From Kitagawia praeruptora (Eukaryota > Streptophyta > Magnoliopsida > Apiales > Apiaceae): a DNA stretch of 64,000 bases. Where the stretch lies: positions 118,235,001 through 118,299,000 of the forward strand of contig CM075350.1 of NCBI GenBank assembly GCA_037693485.1. The letters run 5' to 3'. The position numbers and the translations under genes were made by a program. Below the pieces are notes generated by a model. It made no database searches and was not told the DNA's origin. It saw only the letters and a list, made by a program, of their open reading frames with translations. This document shows, piece by piece, positions 35,305-46,098 of this stretch; within the stretch, counting starts at the first letter, position 1, and every line of letters starts with the position of its first letter.

Positions 35305-36588
35305 ATGCCGCCTAAGCGTAATAATAGGATGAATGCAAGGGAAAATGAGAGAGAGGAAGCAAGTCAGAATAGGCAGGGTGAAAATGCTCATAATGAACAA
35401 GATCATGAGGAAGAAGAAGACGAATCAACTGGCCAACAGGGAAGTCAGGGTGGTAACCTTTTTAACCAATTTATGGAACTAATGAGGCAGAATTTAGCTA
35501 ATCCACAGAATCAGCCACAGCCACCTGTTCTTCCCAACCAGGCAGCTAACTCTTTTCGTGCTTTTAAGTCACTAAAACCCCCAGAATTTGAGGGAACCAC
35601 TAACCCAGTAGCAGCCAGGGCATGGCTGAAAGAGATGGAGAAGGCTTTTGAGATACTGAGGGTAGAGGAAGATCAGAAGACAGTTTTTGCAGCCTATCTC
35701 CTAAAGGGAGAGGCGAATTACTGGTGGGAAGCTAAAAAGAATCTGGAAGGAGCGGGAGTGATAACCTGGGAGCGTTTCACTAGGGTGTTTCTAGACAAAT
35801 ATTCCCCTAGGTACTTGGAGAACCAGATGGAAATAAAATTTTTGGAGCTTAAGCAGGAAAACCTATCAGTGGCAGAATATGAAACTAAGTTTACAGAACT
35901 GTCTAGGTTTGTTCCAGAATTCGTGCGTACTGAAGAGCAACGAGCGAAAAGGTTCCAACAAGGATTGAAACCATGGCTACGTACTAGAGTGGCACCATTT
36001 GAGTTGACCGAGTATGCTGCGGTAGTTCATAAGGCATCCATTATCGAAGCTGAGAGTGAACAGACTCAAATAGGACGAGAGAGTAAGAAAAGAAAATTTG
36101 AAGGTCAGAAGGGAGGTTCAAGTGAGGGGAGCTATTTTAACAAATTTGGTAAAGGACAAAAACCCCAGTTTGGAGGAAAGTCAGGGAATAATAAGACTAC
36201 CAGTGAGACTGTGAATCAGGGTGGTAGATCCACAGGAACTTTTCAATCTAGTCAATCTCGAACACCATTTCCAGACTGTAACACGTGTGGTAGGAAGCAT
36301 ACGGGAGTGTGTAAAGCGTTAGAAATAAACTGCTATAACTGTGGACAAAAAGGACACTATTTTAGCCAGTGCCCATCTGCTAATACCAATCCTAAGAGGG
36401 ACATCAAGTGTTACCAGTGTGGGAAACTAGGACATATTGCCAGAGACTGTCGTTCCGGGGGATCATCCGTGCCAGAACAGAGTGTGACTGCTTCAAATAA
36501 ACCTACTGCCAGGGTGTACAATATGACTTTAGGGGAGGCATTGAGAAGGCCGGATACAGATGCAGGTGAACATTTTTCTAGTATTTAA
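35305..36588 (+). CDS. gag: Tekay-type gag with two CCHC zinc knuckles
   Basis: The start is placed at ATG 35305 (MPPKRNNRMNAREN), because MPPKR is the usual Tekay gag beginning. The product is 427 aa. An acidic N-terminus is followed by the retrotransposon gag domain (residues about 85-250): FKSLKPPEFEGTTNPVAAR, then YLLKGEANYWWEAKK, then FLDKYSPRYLENQ. Two CX2CX4HX4C knuckles follow: CYNCGQKGHYFSQC and CYQCGKLGHIARDC. A third Cys-rich stretch, CNTCGRKHTGVC, precedes them. Gag forms the virus-like particle and packages RNA. The stop falls just where the protease would begin in a complete Tekay gag-pol, so the truncation matches a domain boundary. Confidence 0.92.
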   Translation: MPPKRNNRMNARENEREEASQNRQGENAHNEQDHEEEEDESTGQQGSQGGNLFNQFMELMRQNLANPQNQPQPPVLPNQAANSFRAFKSLKPPEFEGTTNPVAARAWLKEMEKAFEILRVEEDQKTVFAAYLLKGEANYWWEAKKNLEGAGVITWERFTRVFLDKYSPRYLENQMEIKFLELKQENLSVAEYETKFTELSRFVPEFVRTEEQRAKRFQQGLKPWLRTRVAPFELTEYAAVVHKASIIEAESEQTQIGRESKKRKFEGQKGGSSEGSYFNKFGKGQKPQFGGKSGNNKTTSETVNQGGRSTGTFQSSQSRTPFPDCNTCGRKHTGVCKALEINCYNCGQKGHYFSQCPSANTNPKRDIKCYQCGKLGHIARDCRSGGSSVPEQSVTASNKPTARVYNMTLGEALRRPDTDAGEHFSSI

Positions 36589-37115
36589 ATTTTAGTGTAA
36601 ATGTTTGGTTAGGGATCAATGTGGTCAATGAATGGTATAGGTAGGTTGATAATCTAGATAAGGAAAATCAGTATCTGTTAGGGGTTAGAAATTCTATGAA
36701 AAGGAGAATAATAGTATTTTGGGGGAAAACCACAGGCTTGTTTATATACGAACAGGAAATATATATTATAAGTAATATTTTCTTACAATTGTTTCAAAGA
36801 ATCTTATTCTAGTCGGATTTCTGGAAGATTTTACAGAGCCAAGATATAATAAGAGCGAAATATGTATATTTTATGTCATGATAGAGATCAATATAGGGAT
36901 AAACCATAAGTGAGATACACTACCAGTCAGGAGAGACCAATGTGGTGGCCAATACCCATAATTAAAAAAGGAATGTTGATGAATGACAAGCAAGTTTATG
37001 TTGGTGTAATTCTGCGCAAACAAGATAGAGATATTATGAAGGAAAAAAGAATGGAGAAAGTGATATAGAAGTTATAAGGTGTAGATAAAAAGGTATCTAT
37101 GGACAATTCTGACGT
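36589..37115 (+). other. Remnant region between gag and PPT
   Basis: About 530 bp replaces the whole pol region. No open frame or pol motif is seen. It probably comprises the original 3' untranslated part after a large pol deletion. Confidence 0.6.
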
Positions 37116-37150
37116 GATTCCGGGACGGAATCCTTTTAAGGAGGGAAGGA
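37116..37150 (+). other. PPT and hairpin of the gag-only element
   Basis: An inverted repeat gattccg...cggaatc is followed by cttttaaggagggaagga and the LTR. The first 30 bases equal the LARD's PPT block (1731-1760, reverse complement). Confidence 0.88.
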
Positions 37151-40100
37151 TGTAATAACCCTAACTTCAGTAATGCTACAGTGATCCTATGAATAGTAAA
37201 TTCCGAGGATGTAGAAAAATGGTATATAGGTACTCTATAATGGAAATGGAAAATGAATAAACAGAAACCATATTAGTAGTGTACATTGGAAATAAGTGAC
37301 TCGAAATGACGTTAGATTTCAGAAATTCCTGAAGCATGAAATTTTGAGGATTTTGAATTCGAATAAGCTTCTATTGGACACTAAGGAGCATGGAATCATT
37401 ATAAGAATTATATATTAAGGGATTAGTGAATTTAGAATTGATCCAGGGGATTTTTAAGTTAAGAGAATAACAATGGAATTTGGATTGTTAAATGATCTCA
37501 AAACCACTGAGATAATGAGGTACATTCGTAACGAACCACAATTAGACGAATATGGAGATTAAGCAACCAAGATTTATAATATGACAAGGATACATACCAC
37601 ATTATAATTACCAAGGGTGCTAGCATTATAACTAGAAAAGAAAATCAAGAAAAAGGAGAATTATGAAATCATGTTAATGACATCATCTTCCACTAACTAG
37701 TTTTTAAGGGTAGATTAGTCATTTAACTTGTAACCAAGCTTCCAAGATAAGCTAGACTAATAAGATTAGGATGTGATAAGATAGATACAAGCAAAACAAT
37801 CACCTCCCCATCCAAAAAGAAGCATTCGGCCAAGTGAAGAAAAAAAGGAAGAAAAAGAAAAAAATAAAATCCAAAACCCTAATTCTCTTCAAGATTAAAC
37901 CAAGAGAAAAATCATGGAGCATCTTGGAGGATAGATCAAGACTAGCACAAAGTTTCATAGCAAACTAACATCATTTGGCAAGGTAATAAAATCTCCAAAG
38001 TTGATGATGAATAGTGTTTTCTAAGTGTAAACCTTGTTTTATGGATTTCTTTGCATGATCTAGACTATACCAAGGTAGTATAAGAGCTTGGTGAGGTTAT
38101 TCATGTTAGTATACTCTTTAAAGTTGATGATTAGCTTGAAACCCTAGCTTGAATCCTTTGGGTTTTGATGATTTAAGTTGGTTTCTAAGATAAGTAGTAC
38201 TAAATCATGTAATCTTATGGTTATAGTTGTTTATATGTGTTTGAATGGTATGGAAGTTGTGTGGTGAACTTGGAACCATGGCTGGAATGTAGTCCACATG
38301 GTGTGAGGTTTGATTATGGTGTTTGATGATGGTTTTGGAGTGGTGAAATTTTGGAAAGTATGAAATTACAGCAGTTATAATGTCCGATTTTCGTTAGAAC
38401 TACAAACTGCCCTGTTTTTGGACACCAATGCAGTACGGTACCTTACTGTCTAGCACACTTAGTGACCATGAAATGATAGAGCTTAGTTCATAGATCGTTT
38501 TGATATAAGGTGCGTTAAAATCTGACGTACGGTTTAGGAGAAAAGTCAGTTTTAGTGAAAGACGTTCGAAAGTCGAGAAATCGTAATTGTACCAAATTTG
38601 AGGTTAGAGTTACCATACTTTAACATGTTTAAAAGCCACGAAATTTTGGGATATGGTAGTAGTGTGGTCAAAGAACTAACACCAGTTGACCTTGCATTAA
38701 AATTCGAATTCTAAAATTTATAAGAAATTTTACAGTCGAGTGTGGTTGTTAGGGGAAATGGTAAAAACCCCTGAAACTTCGATTGAACTTATAAATGGTT
38801 AAGTTCTTGAACCTTTGGGATAATAATAACACGTTAAACATATGTTAAAGTGTAAAGGGTTTTGTTATATAAGAGGGTAGTGAGTAAGAGATGTAGTATG
38901 CTAATGATGGACCTTTTGTGTTTATAGAAATTCCGGAGGAGGAACCAGCCCCACTGTCAGGATACAGAAATCGAGGCAAGATCCTTCTATCCCTACTTTT
39001 AAAAATTATTTATCTTCGGAATAATGATGATATCATGGAATATATTTATGTATATGTGATGCTTTTGTTGCTATATTGCAAAGAATATATTTTCTTGATT
39101 GTGGGAAGTTAAAGAGAGATGAATATGTTTTCTGAAATATGAATATAGAGATGATTATGAATGGAGCGAATATGCTCTAGGGTAAAAGAGATATGAAAGA
39201 GAATGGCATCAGTTGTTATCTAGGGTTATATGATTTATAATGCTATATTATAAACATTCTTTTAGTGTATGTTATATACATATATTTTATAGAAGTAATG
39301 TGCGAGAATGGAAATGAGATAAGTGAATGACATATGGAAATGTGAAATGGTGTTGATAAATTGAATAATGATCTTATAAAAAGGGGGATTAGCAACAAAC
39401 TTGCATAAGAGGCTATGTCAGGGCTGTGTGCGACATAGTCTAGTATTCATGATTCGGCACGAAGATGCCAAGGGAGGATGTTAGCAGGTGCCTTCCTCCA
39501 GGAGGATGTTAGCAGGTGCCTTCCTCCAGGGATGATGTTAGCAGGTGCCTTCATTCCTTCTACTAGTAGTAAACAGAGAGCGGATACGGTCAGGCGACTG
39601 ATCATCGTCCTACGTATCTGGCGCCAGTATATATATATCCCCAAAACTTGAAAGAAAGAATTGAAAATGGTTTTCAGATTTCTATAACTGAAAACAGAAA
39701 AGTGATATGAGACGATGAAATTATTGATATAGATGAAGAGAAACTGATTTTATATTAATTTATAAAATTTCTGTACAGGAGGGAAATGAGAAGATGATAG
39801 TGAGAGATTTACTCAAGTATTTATGTTATTTTAAAATATTACACTGAAAGGGTATGTTGGTTGTTATAATATTTAAGAAGAGAAACTGATACTGTATTAC
39901 TTTGGATTTCTTTCTTATAATAGTAAGTGGATGATATATTATTAGATAAGAGTTTTATTCTTCCTTAAAGTTTATAAAATTGGTTACATTTTAAATTCTA
40001 GTTTTCAATATTATCTTGCTGAGCTATTATAGCTCACTCTTGCTACTTATCTATATACAGCTAGGTATGCCCATACTACGCAGAACGCCCCGCAAGAGGG

Positions 40101-40485
40101 TAAGGGAAAGGCGACCTTCTGAGAGCTCGTTAGCATCAATCCCCGAGGTAGATGACTGTCGCAAGGGGTTAGGTGGGCTTATGTATATTAAGTGTGTAAG
40201 TTTGAAAGATTGTAATAAATTTGGTTGTTGAAATGCTTCTTGTAGAAGCATCACTCAACAATGTACTGAAGTATGATTCTGGGTTGTAATAACTTTTTAA
40301 ATTCTAAATTCTTATTATGGTGAATGTTGTTCTCTGAGCATATGACTGGTGTGTGTGTGTATATTACTGTGGGGTCAATTGCATAAGTATTTATAAAAAA
40401 AAAAAAAAACCAAGAGATATTGAATTTGAATGGAAGTTGAGTCATGATGGCCCAAATTCATGACCCCGGATTTGGGGCTGTCACA
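37151..40485 (+). repeat. 3' LTR of the gag-only element, 3335 bp
   Basis: Identical in length and, as far as I compared, in sequence to 30299-33633. It is followed by TSD ctaat. Confidence 0.95.
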
Positions 40486-40568
40486 CTAATACCAAAGTAC
40501 AACAATGCTTGGGTTGCCTCCCAAGAAGCGATTGTTTAACGTCAATAGCTTGACGTTCTTCCGAAAAT

Positions 40569-43500
40569 TCACGAATAAGATAAAACCGCGGCAACTTTCT
40601 CGCGATTCACCATTCCACCAAAATAAGGCTTAAGTCTATGTCCATTCACCTTGAACGAATCATCTATAGAACCCCTAAATATCTCCACTGCTCCATGTGG
40701 AAATACTTCCTTGACTGTAAATGGACCCGACCACTTCGACTTGAGTTTCCCTGGAAAAAGTTTAAGGCGAGAGTTGTAAAGCAAAACCTGTTGACCCTGC
40801 ACAAATATCTTCTGCACCAACTTCTTATCATGCCACCTTTTAACCTTCTCCTTGTACATTTTAGCATTCTCGTAAGCATGCTCACGAAATTCTTCAAGCT
40901 CATTTAACTGAAGTAGACGTTTCTCACCCGCAGCCGAAATATCCAAATTTAATTTCTTCAACGCCCAATAGGCCTTGTGCTCTAGCTCGACCGACAAATG
41001 ACAAGCCTTACCAAATACCAACTGATAAGGTGACATACCTAGGGGTGTCTTGTAAGTAGTTCTGTACGCCCAAACCGCTTCATCTAACTTCAAAGACCAA
41101 TCCTTTCTTGACGGATTTACCACTTTCTTGAGAATTCTCTTGATTTCACGATTCGAAACCTCCGCTTGACCATTAGTTTGGGGATGATAAGCAGTGGCAA
41201 CACGATGCGTCACATTATACTTCGCCATCATAGCAGTAAACTGACGATTACAGAAGTGTGTCCCCTCATCACTGATTATATAGCTCGTGGAGTTCCAAAA
41301 CGCGTGAATATCTGCTTGCGAAGAAAATTCAGCACTACCTTAGCATCATTGGTCGGTAAAGCCTTCACCTCTACCCATTTAGACACGTAATCCACAGCTA
41401 GCAAGATGTACTGATTATTGCAAGACGGAACAAACGGCCCCATGAAATCAATCCCCCACACATCAAAAATCTCAACTTCAAGGATAGTGTTAAGAGGCAT
41501 CTCGTTCCTCCTAGAGATTTTACCAACCCTTTGACATCGATCACAACTCATCACGAACCTATGAGAATCTTTAAACAGAGTCGGCCAATAGAATCCCGCT
41601 TGAAGTACTTTCTGAGCCGTTTTATCACCACCGTAGTTGCCTCCATATGTGGTAGAATGACAATCATGTAAAATACTTTCCGTCTCACTATAAGGAATGC
41701 ACCTCCTCAAAACCTGATCCACGCCAAGCTTAAACAAGAATGGCTCGTCCCAACGGTACCATTTCACATCATGTAGAAACTTCTTCTTTTGAGCATAAGA
41801 AAAGTCCGGAGGGATGACATTACTAACAAGATAGTTCACATTCTGCAAACCATGGTTCTTCACCTTGCACCCCAAAAAGTTGCTCATCTGGAAAAGATTC
41901 ATTAATAAGAGATTTAGCATGTGAATCCTTACCGTGGTCCTCCAAACGTGATAGATGATCAGCCACCTGATTTTCTGTGCCCTTCCTATCTTTGATCTCC
42001 AAATCAAATTCTTGCAATAACAGCACCCAACGAATCAATCTAGGCTTTGAATCCTTCTTCGACATGAGATATCGAATAGCAGCATGATCCGTATACACAA
42101 TCACCTTCGTACCAAGCAAATAAGATCTGAATTTCTCAAAAGCATAGACAACTGCTAGTAACTCCTTCTCCGTAGTGGTGTAGTTAAGCTGTGCATCGTT
42201 GAGGGTTTTACTAGCATAGTAAACCACATGAAAAATTTTATCCTTCATTTGCCCAAGCACAGCTCCAACAGCATAGTCACTAGCATCACACATCAGCTCG
42301 AACGGATCCTCCCAATTAGGTGCAGTAATTACAGGTGTAGTAGTCAACTTCTTCTTCAAAAGCTCAAAAGCTGCAAGACACTCATCATCAAACTTGAAAG
42401 GAACATCCTTCTCCAATAGGTTGCACAAAGGTTTAGAGATTTTTTAGAAGTCTTGAATGAATCGCCGATAGAATCCCGCATGACCCAGAAAACTGCGAAT
42501 TCCTTTAACAGATATAGGTGGATGAAGATTTTCGATTGTCTCCACCTTAGCCCTATCCACTTTAAGCCCCTTGCTAGATACCTTGTGCCCAAGAATGATC
42601 CCCTCTTGCACCATAAAGTGACACTTCTCCCAGTTAAGAACCAAATTAGTCTCCACACAACGTTTCAATACCATGCCAAGATTATGCAAGCACTCGTCAT
42701 ATGAAGTACCAAAAACTGAGAAGTCATCCATAAAAACCTCCACATTCGTGCCAATCATATCTGAAAAAATAGCCATCATGCACCTTTGAAAAGTAGCAGG
42801 AGCACCACAAAGTCCAAAAGAGACTCGACGAAAAGCAAAAGTACCAAAAGGACATGTGAATGTGGTCTTCTCTTGATCTTCCGGAGCAATGCAAATTTGA
42901 TTATAACCAGAATAACCATCGAGCAAACAATAATACTCGTGTCCCGCCAACCTGTCTAGCATCTGATTAATGAAAGGAAGAGGAAAGTGATCTTTTCTCG
43001 TGGCTTTATTGAGCTTTCGATAGTCCATACAAACTCTCCACCCCGTGACTGTTCGAGTAGGGATGAGCTCGTTCTTCTCATTAGCAACAACTGTCATGCC
43101 TCCTTTCTTTGGCACACATTGAACCGGACTCACCCAAGAACTGTCTGAGATAGGATAGATAATACCTGCATCTAACCACTTCAGAATTTCCTTCTTCACC
43201 ACCTCTTTCATAATAGGATTAAGTCTGCGCTGATGTTCAACAGTAGGCTTAGCTCCTTCCTCTAGCAGAATTTTGTGCATGCAATAAGAAGGGCTGATTC
43301 CCTTGATATCTGCTATGGTCCAACCAATTGCTGACTTGAACTCCCTCAAAATTCGCAAGAGCTTTTCTTCCGCACTAGCTGACAAGTTAGAAGCAATAAT
43401 AATAGGTAATGTAGATGCATCACCAAGAAAAGCATACCTCAAGTGCTCAGGAAGTGGTTTGAGTTCAAGTATAGGAGCTTCCTCAATAGATGGTTTAAGA

Positions 43501-44156
43501 CGCCCCTCAGAATTTTTCAACTCTGTTAACCCAAGAGATTCAAAGGGCATGTCAACTCTCCTTCTCCACGGAGCTGAATTTAACTGTTGTAATTGCTCGG
43601 CTATATCTTCTTCTTCAAAATTAGCATCACCAACTAAAACTTTTTCCAAAGAATCAGACTTTAACAACTGCTCAAGCTCCATAGTAACTGCAGAATCAAC
43701 AGAATCCACCTTCAAGCATTTTTCTTCATCTGTAGGAAATTTCATTGCATTGAACACGTTAAAAGTGACATTCTGATCTTGCACCCTCATGGTGAGTTCC
43801 CCTTTTTGCACATCAATCAAAGTCTTTCCTGTAGCCAAGAACGGTCTTCCCAAGATTATGGGGATCTTCTTATCTTCTTCAAAATCCAAGATCACAAAAT
43901 CAGCAGGAAATATGAGTTTATCAACTTTCACCAAAACGTCCTCCACTATACCTCTAGGATACGTGATAGATCGATCAGCCAACTGCAAAGAGATGTTAGT
44001 TGGCTTTGGCTCTGGTAGACCAAGTTGTAAGTAGACTGACAAAGGCATGAGATTAATGCTAGCTCCCAAATCACACAAACACTTGCTAAAAGAAAGGTTG
44101 CCAATAGTACAAGGAATGGTGAAACTCCCCGGATCTTTAAGCTTAGGTGGCAACTT
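40569..44156 (-). pseudogene. pol: Athila pol: protease, RT, RNase H, integrase; one stop and two frameshifts
   Basis: The frame continues from gag beyond a TAG (44157-44159). Protease has the active-site DLGASINLM motif about 28 residues in. RT shows DGYSGYNQI (near residue 411) and FMDDFSVFG (near 475) as the catalytic site. A TAA at 42444-42446 interrupts after QDF; the same frame then resumes through RNase H (CDASDYAVGAVLGQ). A frameshift near 41838 leads into integrase: the zinc finger reads GGNYGG where a His is usual, with CDRCQ intact; WGIDFMGPF carries the first catalytic Asp. A second frameshift near 41276, an extra TA in an ATATA run, precedes the last part (AYHPQTNGQAEVSNREIKR, with the catalytic Glu) and the C-terminus. 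This copy cannot make active enzymes. Confidence 0.9.
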
Positions 44157-45956
44157 CTATTGCAGAACGGCACTACACTCCTCTATTAGAGCAACAGTCT
44201 CTAATTCATCGAGCTTCAATTTACGAGAAAGAATACCCTTCATGAACTTGGCATAGCTTGGCATCTGTTCAAGAGCTTCCGCAAAAGGAATGTTAATCTG
44301 CAACTTTTTAAACACCTCTAAGAACTTAGCAAACTTCTTGTCCAAATTCTGCTTCTGGAGTCTTCTAGGATATGGAGGAGGAGGATATATCTGAGTATTC
44401 TTTGTAGACTGCTCCGGAGAAGCTTTAACAGGTTCCTTGCTCTTCTCTACTTCACCATCAAGCTCATCAGCTACTAAGTCAGATTTCTCAATTTCAGGCA
44501 TTCCAGAATTTTCAACTTGCTGATTCTGCACTACTTCATCTTCCTTAGCGTCTGATTTTGGATCTGATGTCACCTTTCCCGATCTCAAAGTCACTGCCTT
44601 CACCTGTTCTTTGCCATCCCTCCTACCTGGATTAGTCTCTGTATCACTAGGAAGAGTTCCTTGTGGCCTACTAAATAAAGCACTTGAAATCTGTCCAATC
44701 TGGCTCTCTAAGATCTTTTGAGAAGCTTGCAGATTCTTCACCATCATCCTCAAATCATCCATCTCTGATTTTTCATTAGAAGTTTGCCCCGCATGAGCCT
44801 GGGGCTGTTGCTGCTGAAATCCCGGAGGTTGATATGGTGCCCTTGAAGCATAAGGCTGTTGATAGCCTTGATTGAATGGCTTTGCTTGCTGATAAGGTTG
44901 TTGTGCACTTTGATTGTTGCTCCAGCTGAAGTTGGGATGATTCCTGTTGCTAGGATGATAAGTAGCTGGAACTGGTGCAGCAGGTCTCTGGAAATTACTC
45001 ACGAACTGTGCTGATTCAGAAGAGATAGCACACTGATTCGTCTCATGTGCGCCCGCACATAGCTCACAAACACTAGCCACCTGCTGAACTCCATAATTTG
45101 CTAGAGAATCCACCTTCATAGTCAACGCCTTCAACTGAGCTGCAATAGCGGAAGCTGTATCCACTTCAAACATACCTGCTACCTTGCCTTGAGAAAGCCT
45201 CTGGGTTAGATTCTGATATTCATTGGCAGCCATCGTCTCAATAAGTTCATAAGCTTCATCATAGCTCTTAGCCCATAGAGCTCCTCCTGATGTTGCATCA
45301 AGCATAGGTCTAGATTGTGCTCCCAACCCATTGTAGAAACTATTGATCACCATCCAGTCAGGCATGCCATGGTGTGGACACCTACGAAGCATCTCCTTGT
45401 ATCGTTCCCAAGCCTCACACAGAGATTCTCCAGATTGCTGCTGAAATTGGGCTAGCTGATTCCTCAATGCTGCAGTTTTCGCCATAGGGAAGAATTTAGT
45501 AAGAAACTTCTGAGCAAGATCCTCCCATGTAGTAATGGAACCAGGTGGTAGAGAGTGTAACCAGCCCTTAGCCTTATCCTTCAGAGAGAATGGGAAAAGT
45601 CTCAACTTGATAGCATCATCCAAAACACCATTGAACTTAAAAGTATCACAGATCTCGATAAAGTCCCGAATATGCATGTTAGGATCCTCCGTAGGAGCAT
45701 CCCCAAACTGAACCGAATTCTGTAGCATCTGAATAGTGCCCGGCTTGATCTCGAAGTTATTAGTCGTGATGGTTGGCCTGATGATACTAGACTGGATATC
45801 ATTGATCTTCGGTTGAGAATACTCCTTCAAAGCCTTAGCTGTTGCTGCATCTGCCATTGCTACTGTAGTTTCAGCTTCCTCGTTCTTATTCTCTGAATTC
45901 TCTACAAGATCGTCTTTTGCCAGTTTTTGTAAACGAGCTTGCAAACGTGTTTGCAT
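44157..45956 (-). CDS. gag: Athila gag, 599 aa
   Basis: ATG 45956 (MQTRLQARLQKLAKDD), about 120 bp after the PBS, is the first ATG of the frame. The gag domain spans residues about 75-270: RDFIEICDTFKFNGV, then FPFSLKDKAKGWLHSLPPGS, then KFLTKFFPMAKT, then ERYKEMLRRCPHHGMPDW. A single zinc knuckle CX2CX3HX4C (CELCAGAHETNQC) lies near residue 300, followed by a Gln/Pro-rich segment (NQSAQQPYQQAKPFNQ). The frame ends with TAG (CAA TAG AAG) and pol follows in the same frame. In most Athila elements gag and pol are one ORF, so this is probably a mutated CAG or CAA, although readthrough of UAG is used by some retroelements. Gag itself is intact. Confidence 0.88.
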   Translation of the reverse strand: MQTRLQARLQKLAKDDLVENSENKNEEAETTVAMADAATAKALKEYSQPKINDIQSSIIRPTITTNNFEIKPGTIQMLQNSVQFGDAPTEDPNMHIRDFIEICDTFKFNGVLDDAIKLRLFPFSLKDKAKGWLHSLPPGSITTWEDLAQKFLTKFFPMAKTAALRNQLAQFQQQSGESLCEAWERYKEMLRRCPHHGMPDWMVINSFYNGLGAQSRPMLDATSGGALWAKSYDEAYELIETMAANEYQNLTQRLSQGKVAGMFEVDTASAIAAQLKALTMKVDSLANYGVQQVASVCELCAGAHETNQCAISSESAQFVSNFQRPAAPVPATYHPSNRNHPNFSWSNNQSAQQPYQQAKPFNQGYQQPYASRAPYQPPGFQQQQPQAHAGQTSNEKSEMDDLRMMVKNLQASQKILESQIGQISSALFSRPQGTLPSDTETNPGRRDGKEQVKAVTLRSGKVTSDPKSDAKEDEVVQNQQVENSGMPEIEKSDLVADELDGEVEKSKEPVKASPEQSTKNTQIYPPPPYPRRLQKQNLDKKFAKFLEVFKKLQINIPFAEALEQMPSYAKFMKGILSRKLKLDELETVALIEECSAVLQ

Positions 45957-46074
45957 ACAAACCTAAGTACCTGCAAACACCACGAAACAAACAAACAAAG
46001 TAAGAAATCCGAGTCAGTGAACGCTAACGACCACTATTGAAAAGCACATAAACTAAAAAATAAAACATCGATGA
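45957..46074 (-). other. Athila 5' leader between PBS and gag
   Basis: A short leader of about 118 bp with nothing else recognised. Confidence 0.6.
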
Positions 46075-46092
46075 TCCCCGGCAGCGGCGCCA
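46075..46092 (-). other. Athila PBS (tRNA-Asp type)
   Basis: The minus strand reads TGGCGCCGCTGCCGGGGA, six bases from the 5' LTR. It is identical to the PBS of the nested relative. Confidence 0.92.
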
Positions 46093-46098
46093 AAAACT

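Larger units (their letters stand above)
30299..40485 (+). mobile_element. Gag-only Tekay-like LTR element (TR-GAG type), 10.2 kb
   Basis: LTRs at 30299-33633 and 37151-40485 are both 3335 bp, offset 6852 throughout, and every segment I compared was identical. TSD ctaat is at 30294-30298 and 40486-40490. The PBS matches initiator tRNA-Met and the PPT lies just before 37151. The 3.5-kb interior has two ORFs: a 315-aa proline-rich protein and a Tekay-type gag with two zinc knuckles. Protease, RT, RNase H and integrase are absent. Gag-only elements of this kind are known as TR-GAG; the proline-rich ORF before gag is unusual. The identical LTRs indicate a very recent insertion, so enzymes must have come from a partner (inference). 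Confidence 0.93.
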
